From Trileptium ribeirensis (taxonomy: Eukaryota > Nematoda > Enoplea > Enoplida > Thoracostomopsidae), in assembly GCA_030248225.1 (NCBI GenBank), contig JASANE010019192.1:1-64000 (forward strand): a stretch of 64,000 nucleotides of DNA, written 5' to 3'. Numbering within the stretch: the stretch's first letter is position 1; the number at the start of each line of letters is the position of its first letter. Both the position numbers and the translations under genes were made by a program. Under the pieces are notes generated by a model that worked only from the letters and a program-made list of their open reading frames with translations, made no database searches and was not told the origin of the DNA. This document shows, one piece after another, positions 31,655-40,175 of the stretch.

Positions 31655-34600
31655 TTGGAAGATGTGATCAAGGAACGGCTGTCTACATGGAATGGACTCA
31701 AGGCGTATATAGGAATGAAGGTTACGTTTGAGAAGGATATGGATCCTGATACGACAATCTTCTCTGGCAAATTACAACAGACTCAATTTGTCAACCGTCA
31801 ATCAACATACATCAATGATTTTCGACGATATTTTAAAGAACATTGACACGTTTGTTCAACGTGGATCTGGCTGGAAAGTCAAACAAGTGGAACATCTAGA
31901 TCTACACTTGGCTCGATACGTTGGTTTACGAGGGGCTACTTATAAGCCTCTACCAAAAACAATTCAAGCTAAAAAGGCTGTCGTCAACGTACAAAACACG
32001 GACAACAAATGTTTTCAATGGGCTGTATTATCTGTTCTTTCCCCTGCAAGCTGTAGTGCTAAGCGTCAATCGAAATACGAGCAATATGTTGATAATCTCA
32101 ATTTCGACGGTATCAACTTCCCGGTTCAAGTTAGCGACATCTGCAAATTTGAGAAACTAAACACTATTGGGGTCAGCGTTATTTCTTGCGAAGATGGCAA
32201 ACTAATACCGCTGCGTATATACGAAGGACCCTACGAGCAAGTGGTTAATCTACTTCTATACAAAGGACATTATTGCTGCATCAAGGATTTGGATCGATTA
32301 CTACATACACAACGAGGATATAAAGGACGTCTCTATATTTGTCAGCGATGTCTCTTTCCTCAATATTTCCAAGCAAAGTTGGATCTACATACGGAAATGT
32401 GTAAAAACAATGAATATACTCGAATAATGTTCCCCAAAGGCGACATTCTACAATTTCGAAACACCCATAAAATGCTTCGAGCTCTATATACCATCTACGC
32501 TGATTTTGATACCCTATTGATTCTTGCCAACCATGTCCATCAACTTCATACATTAAAGCTTATCAAAAACATCAAGTGTGTGGATATGGGATGATTGATA
32601 TTTCTCAATGCTGTGGAGAGGATACAAAAGAAATGGGGAAACCCGTGGTATATCGCGGTAAAGACTGCGTCAAAGTTTTTTACTCAGTGTAATTGAATTG
32701 GGTAACAAGTACCAAGAGCGCGTCAATAATCAAATACCGCTGCAGATGACTAAAGACGATTGGTTTCAGTACAACTACGCGAAAGATTGCTTCATTTGTG
32801 GTAAACAACTACTGTATGACCGTGTCAGAGACCACTGTCATCTTTGTGGTCGATTCCGAGGTGCAGTCCACAATGAATGCAACATTAGCTACAAGATAAA
32901 CCGAGATGTCAATATATTTTTCCACAACTTGCGAAAGTATGATGGTCATCTCATCATGCAAGAGATTGGTAAATTAACCAATCAACTTAAGATGGAGCTT
33001 GACTGTATACCCAAAGGTGCTGAGGATTATCTGTCCTTTAGCATCAAACTTCAACATCAAATTGTGGAACAGCAACATATGATCCCAATGGATACCTCGC
33101 TCATCTCTTTGATCTACATGACTCAATGCAACCAAAGATTCAACTTCATCTAGAAATTGACGAAGACGAACTGTCAGATGTGATTTCTCTTGATCAACTA
33201 GGTGACGGCGAAGATAGCGATATGGAGGATAACGAACTTTTGGATAATATTGCGGATGAGGATACTTTAGCAGCGGAAGAGAGTCCGAAGCCTAAAAAAT
33301 ATACTTGGTCTCTTAAATTTAAAGACACTTTTCAATTGCTGTCGTCGTCCCTCCAAGCGTTGGTGGATAATTTAAAAAAGGATGGTAAATTTCCGACAAT
33401 GGCGACGGAATTTGGAAACAATACGGAACTATTATTACGAAAGGGTGTGTACCCATACGATTATATGGACTCTAGGGAACGCATTGATGAAACGCAATTA
33501 CCATCTATCAATGCGTTGTACAATAAACTAAATGATCAAAATATAACTGAAGATGATTATAAACATGCTAAAAAAGTATGGTCTGAACTAAATTTGGTGA
33601 ACATGGGACAATACCATGATCTCTATGTAAAGACTGATGTTTTATTATTATGTGATGTATTTTAAAGTTTTAGAAATTTTGCTATTGATAATTGTTGGAC
33701 CCAGTACATTATATAGCGCTCCCAAGTTTTGGATGGGATGCTTGTTTAAAGTTGACAGGTGTTCGGTTACAATTGTTGAAAGACTCTAACATGTACATGT
33801 TTTTTGAACATGGCATACGAGGACGTATTGCAATGATTTCACCCCGTTATGCCAAGGCCAATAACAAGTATCTTGAAAATTGTGACTCAAGTAAGGAACC
33901 AAATTATATAATGTACTTGGATGCTAATAATTTGTATGGATGGACTAAGGTTCAGAAGTTACCTGTAGATGGATTTAAATTGGTTGAAGAGAGTCGAATG
34001 TCAGGGATAAATTGGTAAAACGATGAGGATATTGTTTATGTACTCGAAGTTGATTTAGAATACCCAGATTATTTACACACACTACACAGTGATTACGCTC
34101 TTGCTCCTGAGTCTATGAAAATTGAAGACTCAATGTTGTCCCCCTATTGCCTCCAGGTAAAGGACGATTTGCGAATGAAACATACCCCAGTTAGAAAACT
34201 TGTCCCTAATTTGAACAACAAGGCTAAATATATCGTACATGCTAGTAATCTGAAACTGTATACCGAATTGGGTCTCAAGGTAACTAAAATTCATAGAGCA
34301 ATTCAGTTTAACCAGCGAGATTGCATGAAACCCTATATTTTGTTTAATACCGAAAAACGCAAAGGGGCAAAGAGTGATTTTGAAAAGGATTTATTTAAAC
34401 TGCTAAATAACGCAGTCTTTGGGAAAACTATAGAAAACGTACGGGCTTATAAGAACATTAAACTTATAAATTGTCCGAAAAAGTTTCAAAAGTTGGTATC
34501 GAATCCTCGTTACAGTGGTAGTACAATCTTTGATGAAAATTTAGTGGCGGTTTCAATGAAGAAACCAAGTGTTTGTTTATGCAAACCAATTTACGTAGGA

Positions 34601-35171
34601 TTTACAGTTCTTGAGCTTTCCAAAATGTTTATGTATGAATTCCACTACAAATATATCAAGAACAGATATGATTGTCATCTGCTGTTTACCGATACTGACA
34701 GCCTCTGCTGTGATATATATGCGGAGGATGTCTACGGTGACATGAAGGAGGACATAGAATATTTGGACACCAGTGACTATTCACCCGATCACTTCCTATA
34801 CTCTACCACAAACAAAAAGGTTTTGGGTAATATGAAAGATGAAACTGCTGGGATTCCTATTGAAGAATTTTGTGGATTGAAACCAAAAATGTACTCGTTA
34901 AAATGTGGAGGTGTTGAGAAAAAAGAGCAAAGGGCGTAAAAAACAAACACTCAAAAAAGCTATACATATGGATCATTACATCCAGACTCTCAGAGATACC
35001 ACTAGACTAAGACATTTAATGAAAAAGATTTCAAACAATAAACATCAACTGTATACGGTTGAGCAGAATAAGATTAGTTTGAGCGCTTATGACGATAAGC
35101 GATATATTTTACTAGATGGGGTAACTTCTATTCCATACGGACATTATGATATTATGGATTGTTCTGATTGA
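31655..35171 (+). pseudogene. Protein-primed family B DNA polymerase (pPolB) of the Polinton, broken
   Basis: The protein replicates the element's linear DNA using a terminal protein as primer. Visible in order are an N-terminal segment with NGLKAYIGMKVTF and VQRGSGW (31655-31960), a CX2C...HX3C finger near 32340, the exonuclease motif YADFDTL (about 32498), an inserted endonuclease-VII-like finger with CFICGK and RDHCHLCGRFRGAVHNEC (32785-32880) followed by FFHNLRKYDGHL, YVKTDVLLLCDVF (33625), the palm motifs DANNLYG (33923) and LLNNAVFGKT (34403), and the catalytic FTDTDSL (34687). It is disrupted by frameshifts near 31818, 32600, 33130, 33680 and 34930 and by in-frame stops at 33663-33665 and 34016-34018. 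It cannot make a full polymerase. Confidence 0.93.
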
Positions 35172-35241
35172 TATTTATACTTCGTATTTATATATGTATT
35201 TTGTTCTATTTATAATAAAATTTAAAAAATTAGCATGAAAT

Positions 35242-35252
35242 ACATGAAAAGG
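35242..35252 (+). promoter_or_regulatory. ACATGAAAAGG motif before the gene at 35281
   Basis: The motif ends 28 bases before the ATG. It belongs to the recurring gene-start motif of this Polinton. Confidence 0.6.
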
Positions 35253-35280
35253 ATGCACATCCTATACATTACAAGTTAAT

Positions 35281-35625
35281 ATGGCAAACAAATCTGTTTC
35301 GTTTTCTGAATTTGTGGAGCAAGAACCCGAAATATATCAGAAGCAGAATTTCTGTGGTAAAAGAATTGATTTGAAAAAAGTGATTGCAATAGTCGTTACC
35401 CTGCTTACAAAAATCGCAATAGAGGCCTGTTTTCTGGTTAACAAACATGAAAAGAAGTCTTTTATTGAAGGAATATCACTCAATCGACCTTTATGCTTCG
35501 AGTATTGGACAAAGCCTCGAATTGAATCTTGGTTTCCAGCTCGTGGTTACAACATTCACTGGGTGAACCGAGCAAACGATAATCTACAATTTGAGATAAT
35601 ACTTCTTTCTCCCCGTTCCATCTAA
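35281..35625 (+). CDS. Polinton protein of unknown function, 114 aa
   Basis: An intact 114-codon frame lies between the polymerase remnant and the integrase, with its own ACATGAAAAGG motif 28 bases upstream of the ATG. It has no signal peptide; a moderately hydrophobic stretch (about residues 33-47) follows a basic patch. The C-terminal half, with CFEYWTKPRIESWFPARGY and IHWVNRAND, looks conserved-type rather than random. I do not recognise the family. Its size and position suggest an accessory or minor virion protein, but that is inference. Confidence 0.6.
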   Translation: MANKSVSFSEFVEQEPEIYQKQNFCGKRIDLKKVIAIVVTLLTKIAIEACFLVNKHEKKSFIEGISLNRPLCFEYWTKPRIESWFPARGYNIHWVNRANDNLQFEIILLSPRSI

Positions 35626-35685
35626 CTATTTAGTGAAAAGGTCGTCTATCTATTTGATGTATCTGAACATCTATTTTGAAGGTTC

Positions 35686-36139
35686 GTGATACCGTATAAA
35701 AACCTACTCATGCTGATTCAAACGGATGATACGTATAGAGGATTTTATTTAACAAATTGCAACTTGGAATACTGTTTCATCGCGAAATTGTCAACCTTCA
35801 ATTTTCAACGGGTCTTTGACAAACGACTGTTTAGAGTAAACATTAGAAATGCTGACCTATTCCTATCACGCGCAAACGAAACATCTGGAGTATGAAAATA
35901 GCAATACGTCTTGGTTTGTTGTGACAGAAGAATCGAGACAATGGATGATTGAAATATGTTTAACTGAATTTGATTATATAAAGTATATTGGAAACAATGA
36001 ATATGTAATGGAGAAACAATTTGATGATATTGTTGGTGTAGCAATGCCCTGTGGTATGTTAACACGTACAGTGAGGATTGTATATGATATTTATAAAGAT
36101 AAGATTGTAACCAATTCCCCAATAAACATGAAAAGATAA
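35686..36139 (+). pseudogene. Polinton protein of unknown function, frameshifted
   Basis: Two overlapping frames, 35686-35895 and 35849-36139, probably belong to one gene of about 150 codons with a frameshift between about 35850 and 35895. The first part has LTNCNLEYCFIAKLSTFNF, the second WFVVTEESRQWMIEICLTEF and ends SPINMKR. No family is recognised. The last codons overlap the ACATGAAAAG motif of the next gene, so genes are packed end to end here. Confidence 0.5.
36126..36135 (+). promoter_or_regulatory. ACATGAAAAG motif before the integrase
   Basis: The motif lies in the last codons of the preceding gene and ends 26 bases before the integrase ATG at 36162. Confidence 0.6.
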
Positions 36140-36161
36140 CTGCATTTTGTCTATATCAAGT

Positions 36162-37186
36162 ATGAAACTGGAAGATTTGTACTACAACTTGAAAAGCCCT
36201 GCCTCCATGTCAGGGGTAAACAAACTTTGGCAACATGCCAAAAAATATGGTTTTTCCAAACAGCAAGTTAAAGAGTGGCTACAAGGTCAGGATACATATA
36301 CACTTCATAAACCCAAACGGAAGAGATTTCGAAGGGTAAAAACAATAACAAAGGGTCTCAATGATATATGGCAAGCTGATCTTGCAGATATGACACGATT
36401 GTCTAGGTATAATGATGGCAACAAATATCTACTAGTGGTTATAGATGTGCTGTCTAAATTTGTCAGAGTTGCCCCACTTAAAGTCTAAAAACTGAAAATT
36501 AGTATGCGAAGCATTGGAAACCATGTTTCGCATTAACCGTCCAAATCATATTTCTCGGATCGTGGCGCTGAATTTACAAATATCACCTTCAAAAATGTCT
36601 GTCAAAAGTACGAAATAATTTGCTACACTGCCCAGAATGTTGAAACCAAGGCTGCAGTTGCGGAAAGGTGCATCCGTACTTTGAAATCCAAAATATATCG
36701 ATACCTTACCAAACACAATACGTATCGCTATATCGTCATTTTGCAAGACATTGTTGATAACTACAATCACACAAAGAATCGTTATGGTGTCCGTCCAGAG
36801 GATGTATGTGTTGAAAATCAATCTGATATTTTAAACATTTTGTACCCTCATCCCTCATCGAGGACACAGAGTTCTTTCATACAAGTTTAAGCTTAATGAT
36901 GACAAGGGATACAAACCGCAATGGTCTCAAGAAGTATTTTATATTACAAGACGAATACATTCAGATCCTCCTCGTTATAAAATTAGCGACTACGGAAATG
37001 AAGATATCTTGGGAACATGGTACGAGCAGGAGCTTCAAAAGGTGCGTGTAGGGATACCTTTAAGATTGAAAAAATATTGAAAAAACGTAGAACGAAAGAT
37101 GGTACTCGTCAATATTTAGTAAAATGGCTTGGATATCCTGAAAAATTCAACAGCTGGGTAGATGAGCAAGACATGAAAAGAGTATG
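36162..37186 (+). pseudogene. Polinton integrase with C-terminal chromodomain, broken
   Basis: The retroviral-type (DDE) integrase inserts the element into host DNA. Seen in order are the N-terminal segment LEDLYYNLKSPASMSGVNKL, the linker DTYTLHKPKRKRFRR, the first catalytic Asp in WQADLADM, LVVIDVLSKFV, then a stop at 36486-36488. Further on come the second catalytic Asp in FSDRGAEFTN (about 36552) and the Glu in KAAVAERCIRTLK (about 36650), a core-end segment with YGVRPEDV, an SH3-like stretch (36885-37040), and a chromodomain containing IEKILKKRRTKDGTRQYLVK and WLGYPEKFNSWV (37065-37170). The start is set at ATG 36162 because it lies 26 bases after the gene-start motif. The stop and frame changes between 36488 and 36550 and near 36890-37050 inactivate it. 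Confidence 0.92.
37171..37180 (+). promoter_or_regulatory. ACATGAAAAG motif before the packaging ATPase
   Basis: It ends 3 bases before ATG 37184 and 27 bases before the in-frame ATG 37208. The second spacing matches the other genes and supports 37208 as the real start. Confidence 0.6.
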
Positions 37187-37825
37187 ACCCACTTATCAAT
37201 ATTAAAAATGGAGTCAACGCCGTTAGAAGGACCGTTTACCTGTATTGTGTCAGGCGCAACAGGAATAGGGAAAACTCATCTTGTGGCTCAACTGTTGCGT
37301 AAAAATCTATTTGATAAGCAATTTGAAAAGGTTGTTTGGTGTTATGCAGTAATGCAACCTATGTATCATCAATTGTCAGAGGAAATGGATAATTTAACGT
37401 TTGAAGAAGGATTCTCGACCTTTATTGAAAGGAATGAAGGACAAACTCTGTACATACTTGATGAATTGTTGGAATACTCAAATGACAAAACATTAGCAAA
37501 CATGTTTACCCGAATGCGACATGCAAATATTAGCACTATATTTATAGTGCAAAACTTTTATCATTCTGGAAAGTACATGACAGAAATTTCCAGAAACGCT
37601 CAGTATTTATTTCTATTTCCAAATCCTCGTTCGAAATCGATGATTGCAACATTAGGAATACAAATGTGGCCTCATAAGCCCAACTTTTTATCTACAGCGT
37701 TTGAAATGGCAACCAATGGGAAGCCATACAGCTATCTGATGATTGATCTCAAGCCTAATACACCTGAGGGTTTACGTGTTAGGGAAAATATTTTTGATCA
37801 AACTGCAGTATACAAACATACATGA
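37184..37825 (+). CDS. Genome-packaging ATPase, FtsK/HerA superfamily
   Basis: In capsid-forming elements this ATPase pumps DNA into the empty shell. The intact frame (213 codons from 37184, 205 from 37208) has the Walker A loop GATGIGKT at about residue 25, the Walker B strand LYILDELLEY near residue 86, and a sensor segment TIFIVQNFYHSGK, followed by RNAQYLFLFPNPRS, all typical of the Polinton/adenovirus-like packaging ATPases of 200-250 residues. It is the best preserved core gene. The stop overlaps the ACATGA of the next motif. Confidence 0.92.
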   Translation: MTHLSILKMESTPLEGPFTCIVSGATGIGKTHLVAQLLRKNLFDKQFEKVVWCYAVMQPMYHQLSEEMDNLTFEEGFSTFIERNEGQTLYILDELLEYSNDKTLANMFTRMRHANISTIFIVQNFYHSGKYMTEISRNAQYLFLFPNPRSKSMIATLGIQMWPHKPNFLSTAFEMATNGKPYSYLMIDLKPNTPEGLRVRENIFDQTAVYKHT

Positions 37826-37829
37826 AAAG
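37820..37829 (+). promoter_or_regulatory. ACATGAAAAG motif before the gene at 37858
   Basis: The motif overlaps the ATPase stop codon and ends 28 bases before ATG 37858. This spacing is the reason for starting the next gene at 37858 and not at the later open segment. Confidence 0.6.
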
Positions 37830-37857
37830 ACACGTTATCGTGATATCTATAAAAGAT

Positions 37858-38547
37858 ATGGAACGTCATTCCACAACAATATCTCTGTCCTGTGCCTTGG
37901 TTAAAACTGACAAGAAATGTGTTAAAAGTTTTATGAAGTCTGCCCCCGTATAGGTAATCAAGTCTTTGAGTGAAAGTTGTTATAATATTTTATATGGAAA
38001 TATTCCTCTTACTGAGCAGCAGATTATGATGCTACGCAAGCAACGTTCGACAATTTACAAACTATCGTCTTTGAAGTTGTCTGATAACATAAAGACAACA
38101 TGCTACAATGGATCTTTTAAAAACATTAATTGCAGTATGGCCAAACGATATCTGTTAGTGCCTCCCAGCTGGTTAGAGAAACAAACTCAAAGTAATGGAG
38201 AACCAGTGAAAGTAAGCGTAGATACACTTGAGGACAAGCCAAAGGAAAATAATTCAAGTCTAATTTCCAAGCGCCTACAGTCCAAGGTCAAACTTCTTTC
38301 CAATCATTTGAAAACCGTAAAGCAAGATGCAAACAATCGTGTTCAGTATACTGACGGATCTGTGGGATCAACACTTTACGATATCGTAAAGTATTTGGTA
38401 ACTGACAGCGGAAAACTTTCAGCTCCCCGTCCAATAGACATTGCCCAATTTCGAACAGAGTATATGCAGGGGGTACCGAATGGGGCTCTAGGGAGAGGCA
38501 AGGAAGTACATGAAAAGAAAAGTATCGACTGGAAACGTTTATATTGA
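37858..38547 (+). pseudogene. Polinton structural-type gene with one in-frame TAG
   Basis: From ATG 37858 the frame stays open apart from a single TAG at 37951-37953. Sequence on both sides reads as one protein: KKCVKSFMKSAPV before the stop, then VIKSLSESCYNILYGNIPLT after it. The SE-x(5)-NI-x-x-GNIPLT segment followed by basic Leu-rich residues recalls short basic proteins often found next to capsid genes in Polintons and related viruses. The C-terminal half (38140-38547) is soluble and basic with no known motif. It could be read through, edited, or simply dead. Confidence 0.6.
38508..38517 (+). promoter_or_regulatory. ACATGAAAAG motif before the NADAR gene
   Basis: The motif lies in the end of the preceding gene and ends 35 bases before ATG 38553. 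Confidence 0.6.
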
Positions 38548-38552
38548 ACAAT

Positions 38553-39092
38553 ATGTCAACATCAACTACGTTTAAGATTTATGAATCAAAAGACGGTCGA
38601 GTCTTGGCGCTATTTGCTACAGGCTATTGTCCATTGAGCCGCGTACATGTTGCTGATTTCAAGGTACACGATATGACGTATAGTAGTATTCAGCAATATT
38701 ATGAATCCGAGAAGGCGAACAACTTCAACTGCTATGAAGCAAGATATGAAATATTGATGGAACGCTCTCCCAAGAAGATAATAAATATTGGGGAAAATTT
38801 AAAATTTTTCGGCCAACCAGGATGGGACAAGGTCAAGTATGATGATGTACTTAAAGCAATAGAGGCTAAAGCCAATCAACATAACCCCACCTACGACTTG
38901 TTGATATCTACAAAAAATGCTGTGATTGCAGAGGCAAGCAAATTTGGTAACGGGATTGGGCTATATATAGAAGACGCAAACGTCAGCGACATCAGTCTTT
39001 GGACTAAAGACAACTCGTACGGTCGTCTTTGGATGTCTGTTCGCTATGGACTTCAAAATAACCAACTTAATGGTAAAGACTACAACCAGTAA
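38553..39092 (+). CDS. NADAR-domain protein (YbiA/DUF1768-like ADP-ribose N-glycosidase)
   Basis: The intact 179-codon protein has the complete NADAR layout: CPLSRVHVADFKVHDMTYSS near the N-terminus (family PLSNFYP...F.V.G..Y.S.E), QQYYESEKANNF, a helix with IINIGENLKFF and W.K.K.D.....I.AK, then LLISTKNAVIAEAS and GIGLYI, and the closing W...NSYGRLWMSVRYGL. The family hydrolyses N-glycosidic bonds in ADP-ribose-type compounds, and some members remove ADP-ribose from guanine in DNA. Length is typical. The first ATG after the gene-start motif is used. The 3' end overlaps the TBP-like gene by 47 bases in another frame. The role in the element is unknown; repair of its own DNA or evasion of host ADP-ribosylation are possibilities. 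Confidence 0.8.
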   Translation: MSTSTTFKIYESKDGRVLALFATGYCPLSRVHVADFKVHDMTYSSIQQYYESEKANNFNCYEARYEILMERSPKKIINIGENLKFFGQPGWDKVKYDDVLKAIEAKANQHNPTYDLLISTKNAVIAEASKFGNGIGLYIEDANVSDISLWTKDNSYGRLWMSVRYGLQNNQLNGKDYNQ

Positions 39093-39561
39093 TAACATTA
39101 ACTTGCTACAACTCAGCAGCGTTCTACACCGATTACGATACAACCCTCGACGTTTTCGTGCTGGCACTTTAAAGTTGTCAAGCGGAAGTGCAATGGTATG
39201 GCCAAATGGCAAACTACTGTTTCTGGGATACAAATCAATGGATGACTTGCGTTCGGATGCGAAGAATTTTAAGAAAATTTTGAAAAACTCTGGATACTGG
39301 ATTGATGAATTTGAATTTGAAATTTGTTCAGTAACTGTTGTGTGTAACTGTAACGCTGCTATTGATTTAAATGTTTTGTATGAAAAGCTGAGCGGCGATT
39401 ACACTATAACATACATACCGGAATTATTTACAAGTTTGAGTTTTAGATATAAAAGTGGGACATTGTCCGTCTTTAGAACAGCGAAAATTGTAGTAACAGG
39501 TGTAAAGTCTCTTGGTGATATGTATGATATTGTATATGATGTAGGTAACTTAATTTTTTGA
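39046..39561 (+). CDS. TATA-binding-protein-like protein encoded by the Polinton
   Basis: The 171-residue intact frame is about the size of the conserved TBP core and shows its two-fold repeat. Repeat 1 has YNPRRFRAGTLKL, then MVWPNGKLLFLGYKSMDDLR and a helix ending LKNSGY. Repeat 2 has FEFEICSVTVVCNC, YIPELFTSLSFRY, LSVFRTAKIVVTGVKS and a final helix. The positions of the four DNA-intercalating aromatics of TBP are kept as Phe (RRF), Trp (MVW), Phe (PELF) and Phe (SVF). TBP bends promoter DNA and nucleates transcription initiation. There is no N-terminal extension. It overlaps the end of the NADAR gene and has no gene-start motif of its own, so the two are probably co-transcribed. Confidence 0.88.
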   Translation: MDFKITNLMVKTTTSNNINLLQLSSVLHRLRYNPRRFRAGTLKLSSGSAMVWPNGKLLFLGYKSMDDLRSDAKNFKKILKNSGYWIDEFEFEICSVTVVCNCNAAIDLNVLYEKLSGDYTITYIPELFTSLSFRYKSGTLSVFRTAKIVVTGVKSLGDMYDIVYDVGNLIF

Positions 39562-39584
39562 AATAAAGAAAAAACAACAGCACT

Positions 39585-39595
39585 ACATGAAAAAG
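39585..39595 (+). promoter_or_regulatory. ACATGAAAAAG motif before the gene at 39625
   Basis: A variant with five A residues, ending 29 bases before the ATG. Confidence 0.55.
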
Positions 39596-39624
39596 TTATT
39601 TTATGCTATTTATAAACAGTTTAA

Positions 39625-39969
39625 ATGGAGATTATTGTAGCAAGAAAGCTAAGTGATCTAAAGGTACTGCTTCCTATACCAATAGAAGCTGAGTATTTGA
39701 CTGTAATGGGTTACAAGCTATTTGGATCCATAGATAAAACTAAAATGCCTTACATGATTAAGGCTAACTTTATTGAACCAAAAATATTAAACTCTGGGTT
39801 TTCGGAAACATTATGCGTTCTAACAGGACAAAAGGTGGACAGTTATTCCAAATTGAAGAACAGGTTTACTTCAGAATTAGTGCTCGAGGTTATTGACAAC
39901 GCAGGAAACAGATTTTCCTCGCTTGCGGATAAAGTTTTATACTTACATTTAAAGTTTATAAAAACATGA
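39625..39969 (+). CDS. Polinton protein of unknown function, 114 aa
   Basis: An intact frame with its own motif 29 bases upstream. It has no membrane segment or signal peptide. The C-terminal part, with LVLEVIDNAGNRFSSLADKV and LYLHLKFI, has a beta-strand-rich look with an ..DNAGN.. turn, a pattern I associate with small virion proteins near capsid genes in these elements, but I cannot name the family. Its position directly before the capsid gene fits a structural role. Confidence 0.55.
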   Translation: MEIIVARKLSDLKVLLPIPIEAEYLTVMGYKLFGSIDKTKMPYMIKANFIEPKILNSGFSETLCVLTGQKVDSYSKLKNRFTSELVLEVIDNAGNRFSSLADKVLYLHLKFIKT

Positions 39970-39974
39970 AAAGG
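39964..39974 (+). promoter_or_regulatory. ACATGAAAAGG motif between the 39625 gene and a small basic frame
   Basis: The motif overlaps the stop of the preceding gene. No ATG follows at the usual distance, but a small basic open segment starts at 40012. Confidence 0.5.
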
Positions 39975-40011
39975 ATTTTAGTCTGTTAAGATTTAAAACA
40001 ACGTCTATTAA

Positions 40012-40101
40012 GATCGGCCCAGTTTTAAAGCGATAGAGGACAAACCCAAAAGAAAACCCCGGAACCCCAACCGAAAACCCCCCAAACCTGGAGGAAAATA
40101 A
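40012..40101 (+). pseudogene. Remnant of a small basic Pro/Lys/Arg-rich protein
   Basis: An open segment without ATG encodes about 29 residues ending DKPKRKPRNPNRKPPKPGGK. It lies 37 bases after an ACATGAAAAGG motif, where the other genes have their start. Such short, very basic peptides occur as core or DNA-condensing proteins in adenovirus-like systems. It is too short to prove, and an ATG lost by mutation is assumed. Confidence 0.3.
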
Positions 40102-40128
40102 GTAAAGTTGTTACACGAAGGGTTAAAA

Positions 40129-40138
40129 ACGTGAAAAG
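40129..40138 (+). promoter_or_regulatory. ACGTGAAAAG motif before the major capsid gene
   Basis: A one-base variant of the gene-start motif, ending 37 bases before ATG 40176. Confidence 0.55.
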
Positions 40139-40175
40139 AAATTGAAACGCTTAAAATCCAAGAAAATTTTCTAAT

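Noticed and set aside
35445..35454. Additional ACATGAAAAG as a promoter
   Set aside because: It lies inside the coding frame at 35281-35625 with no gene start at the usual distance. Treated as chance.
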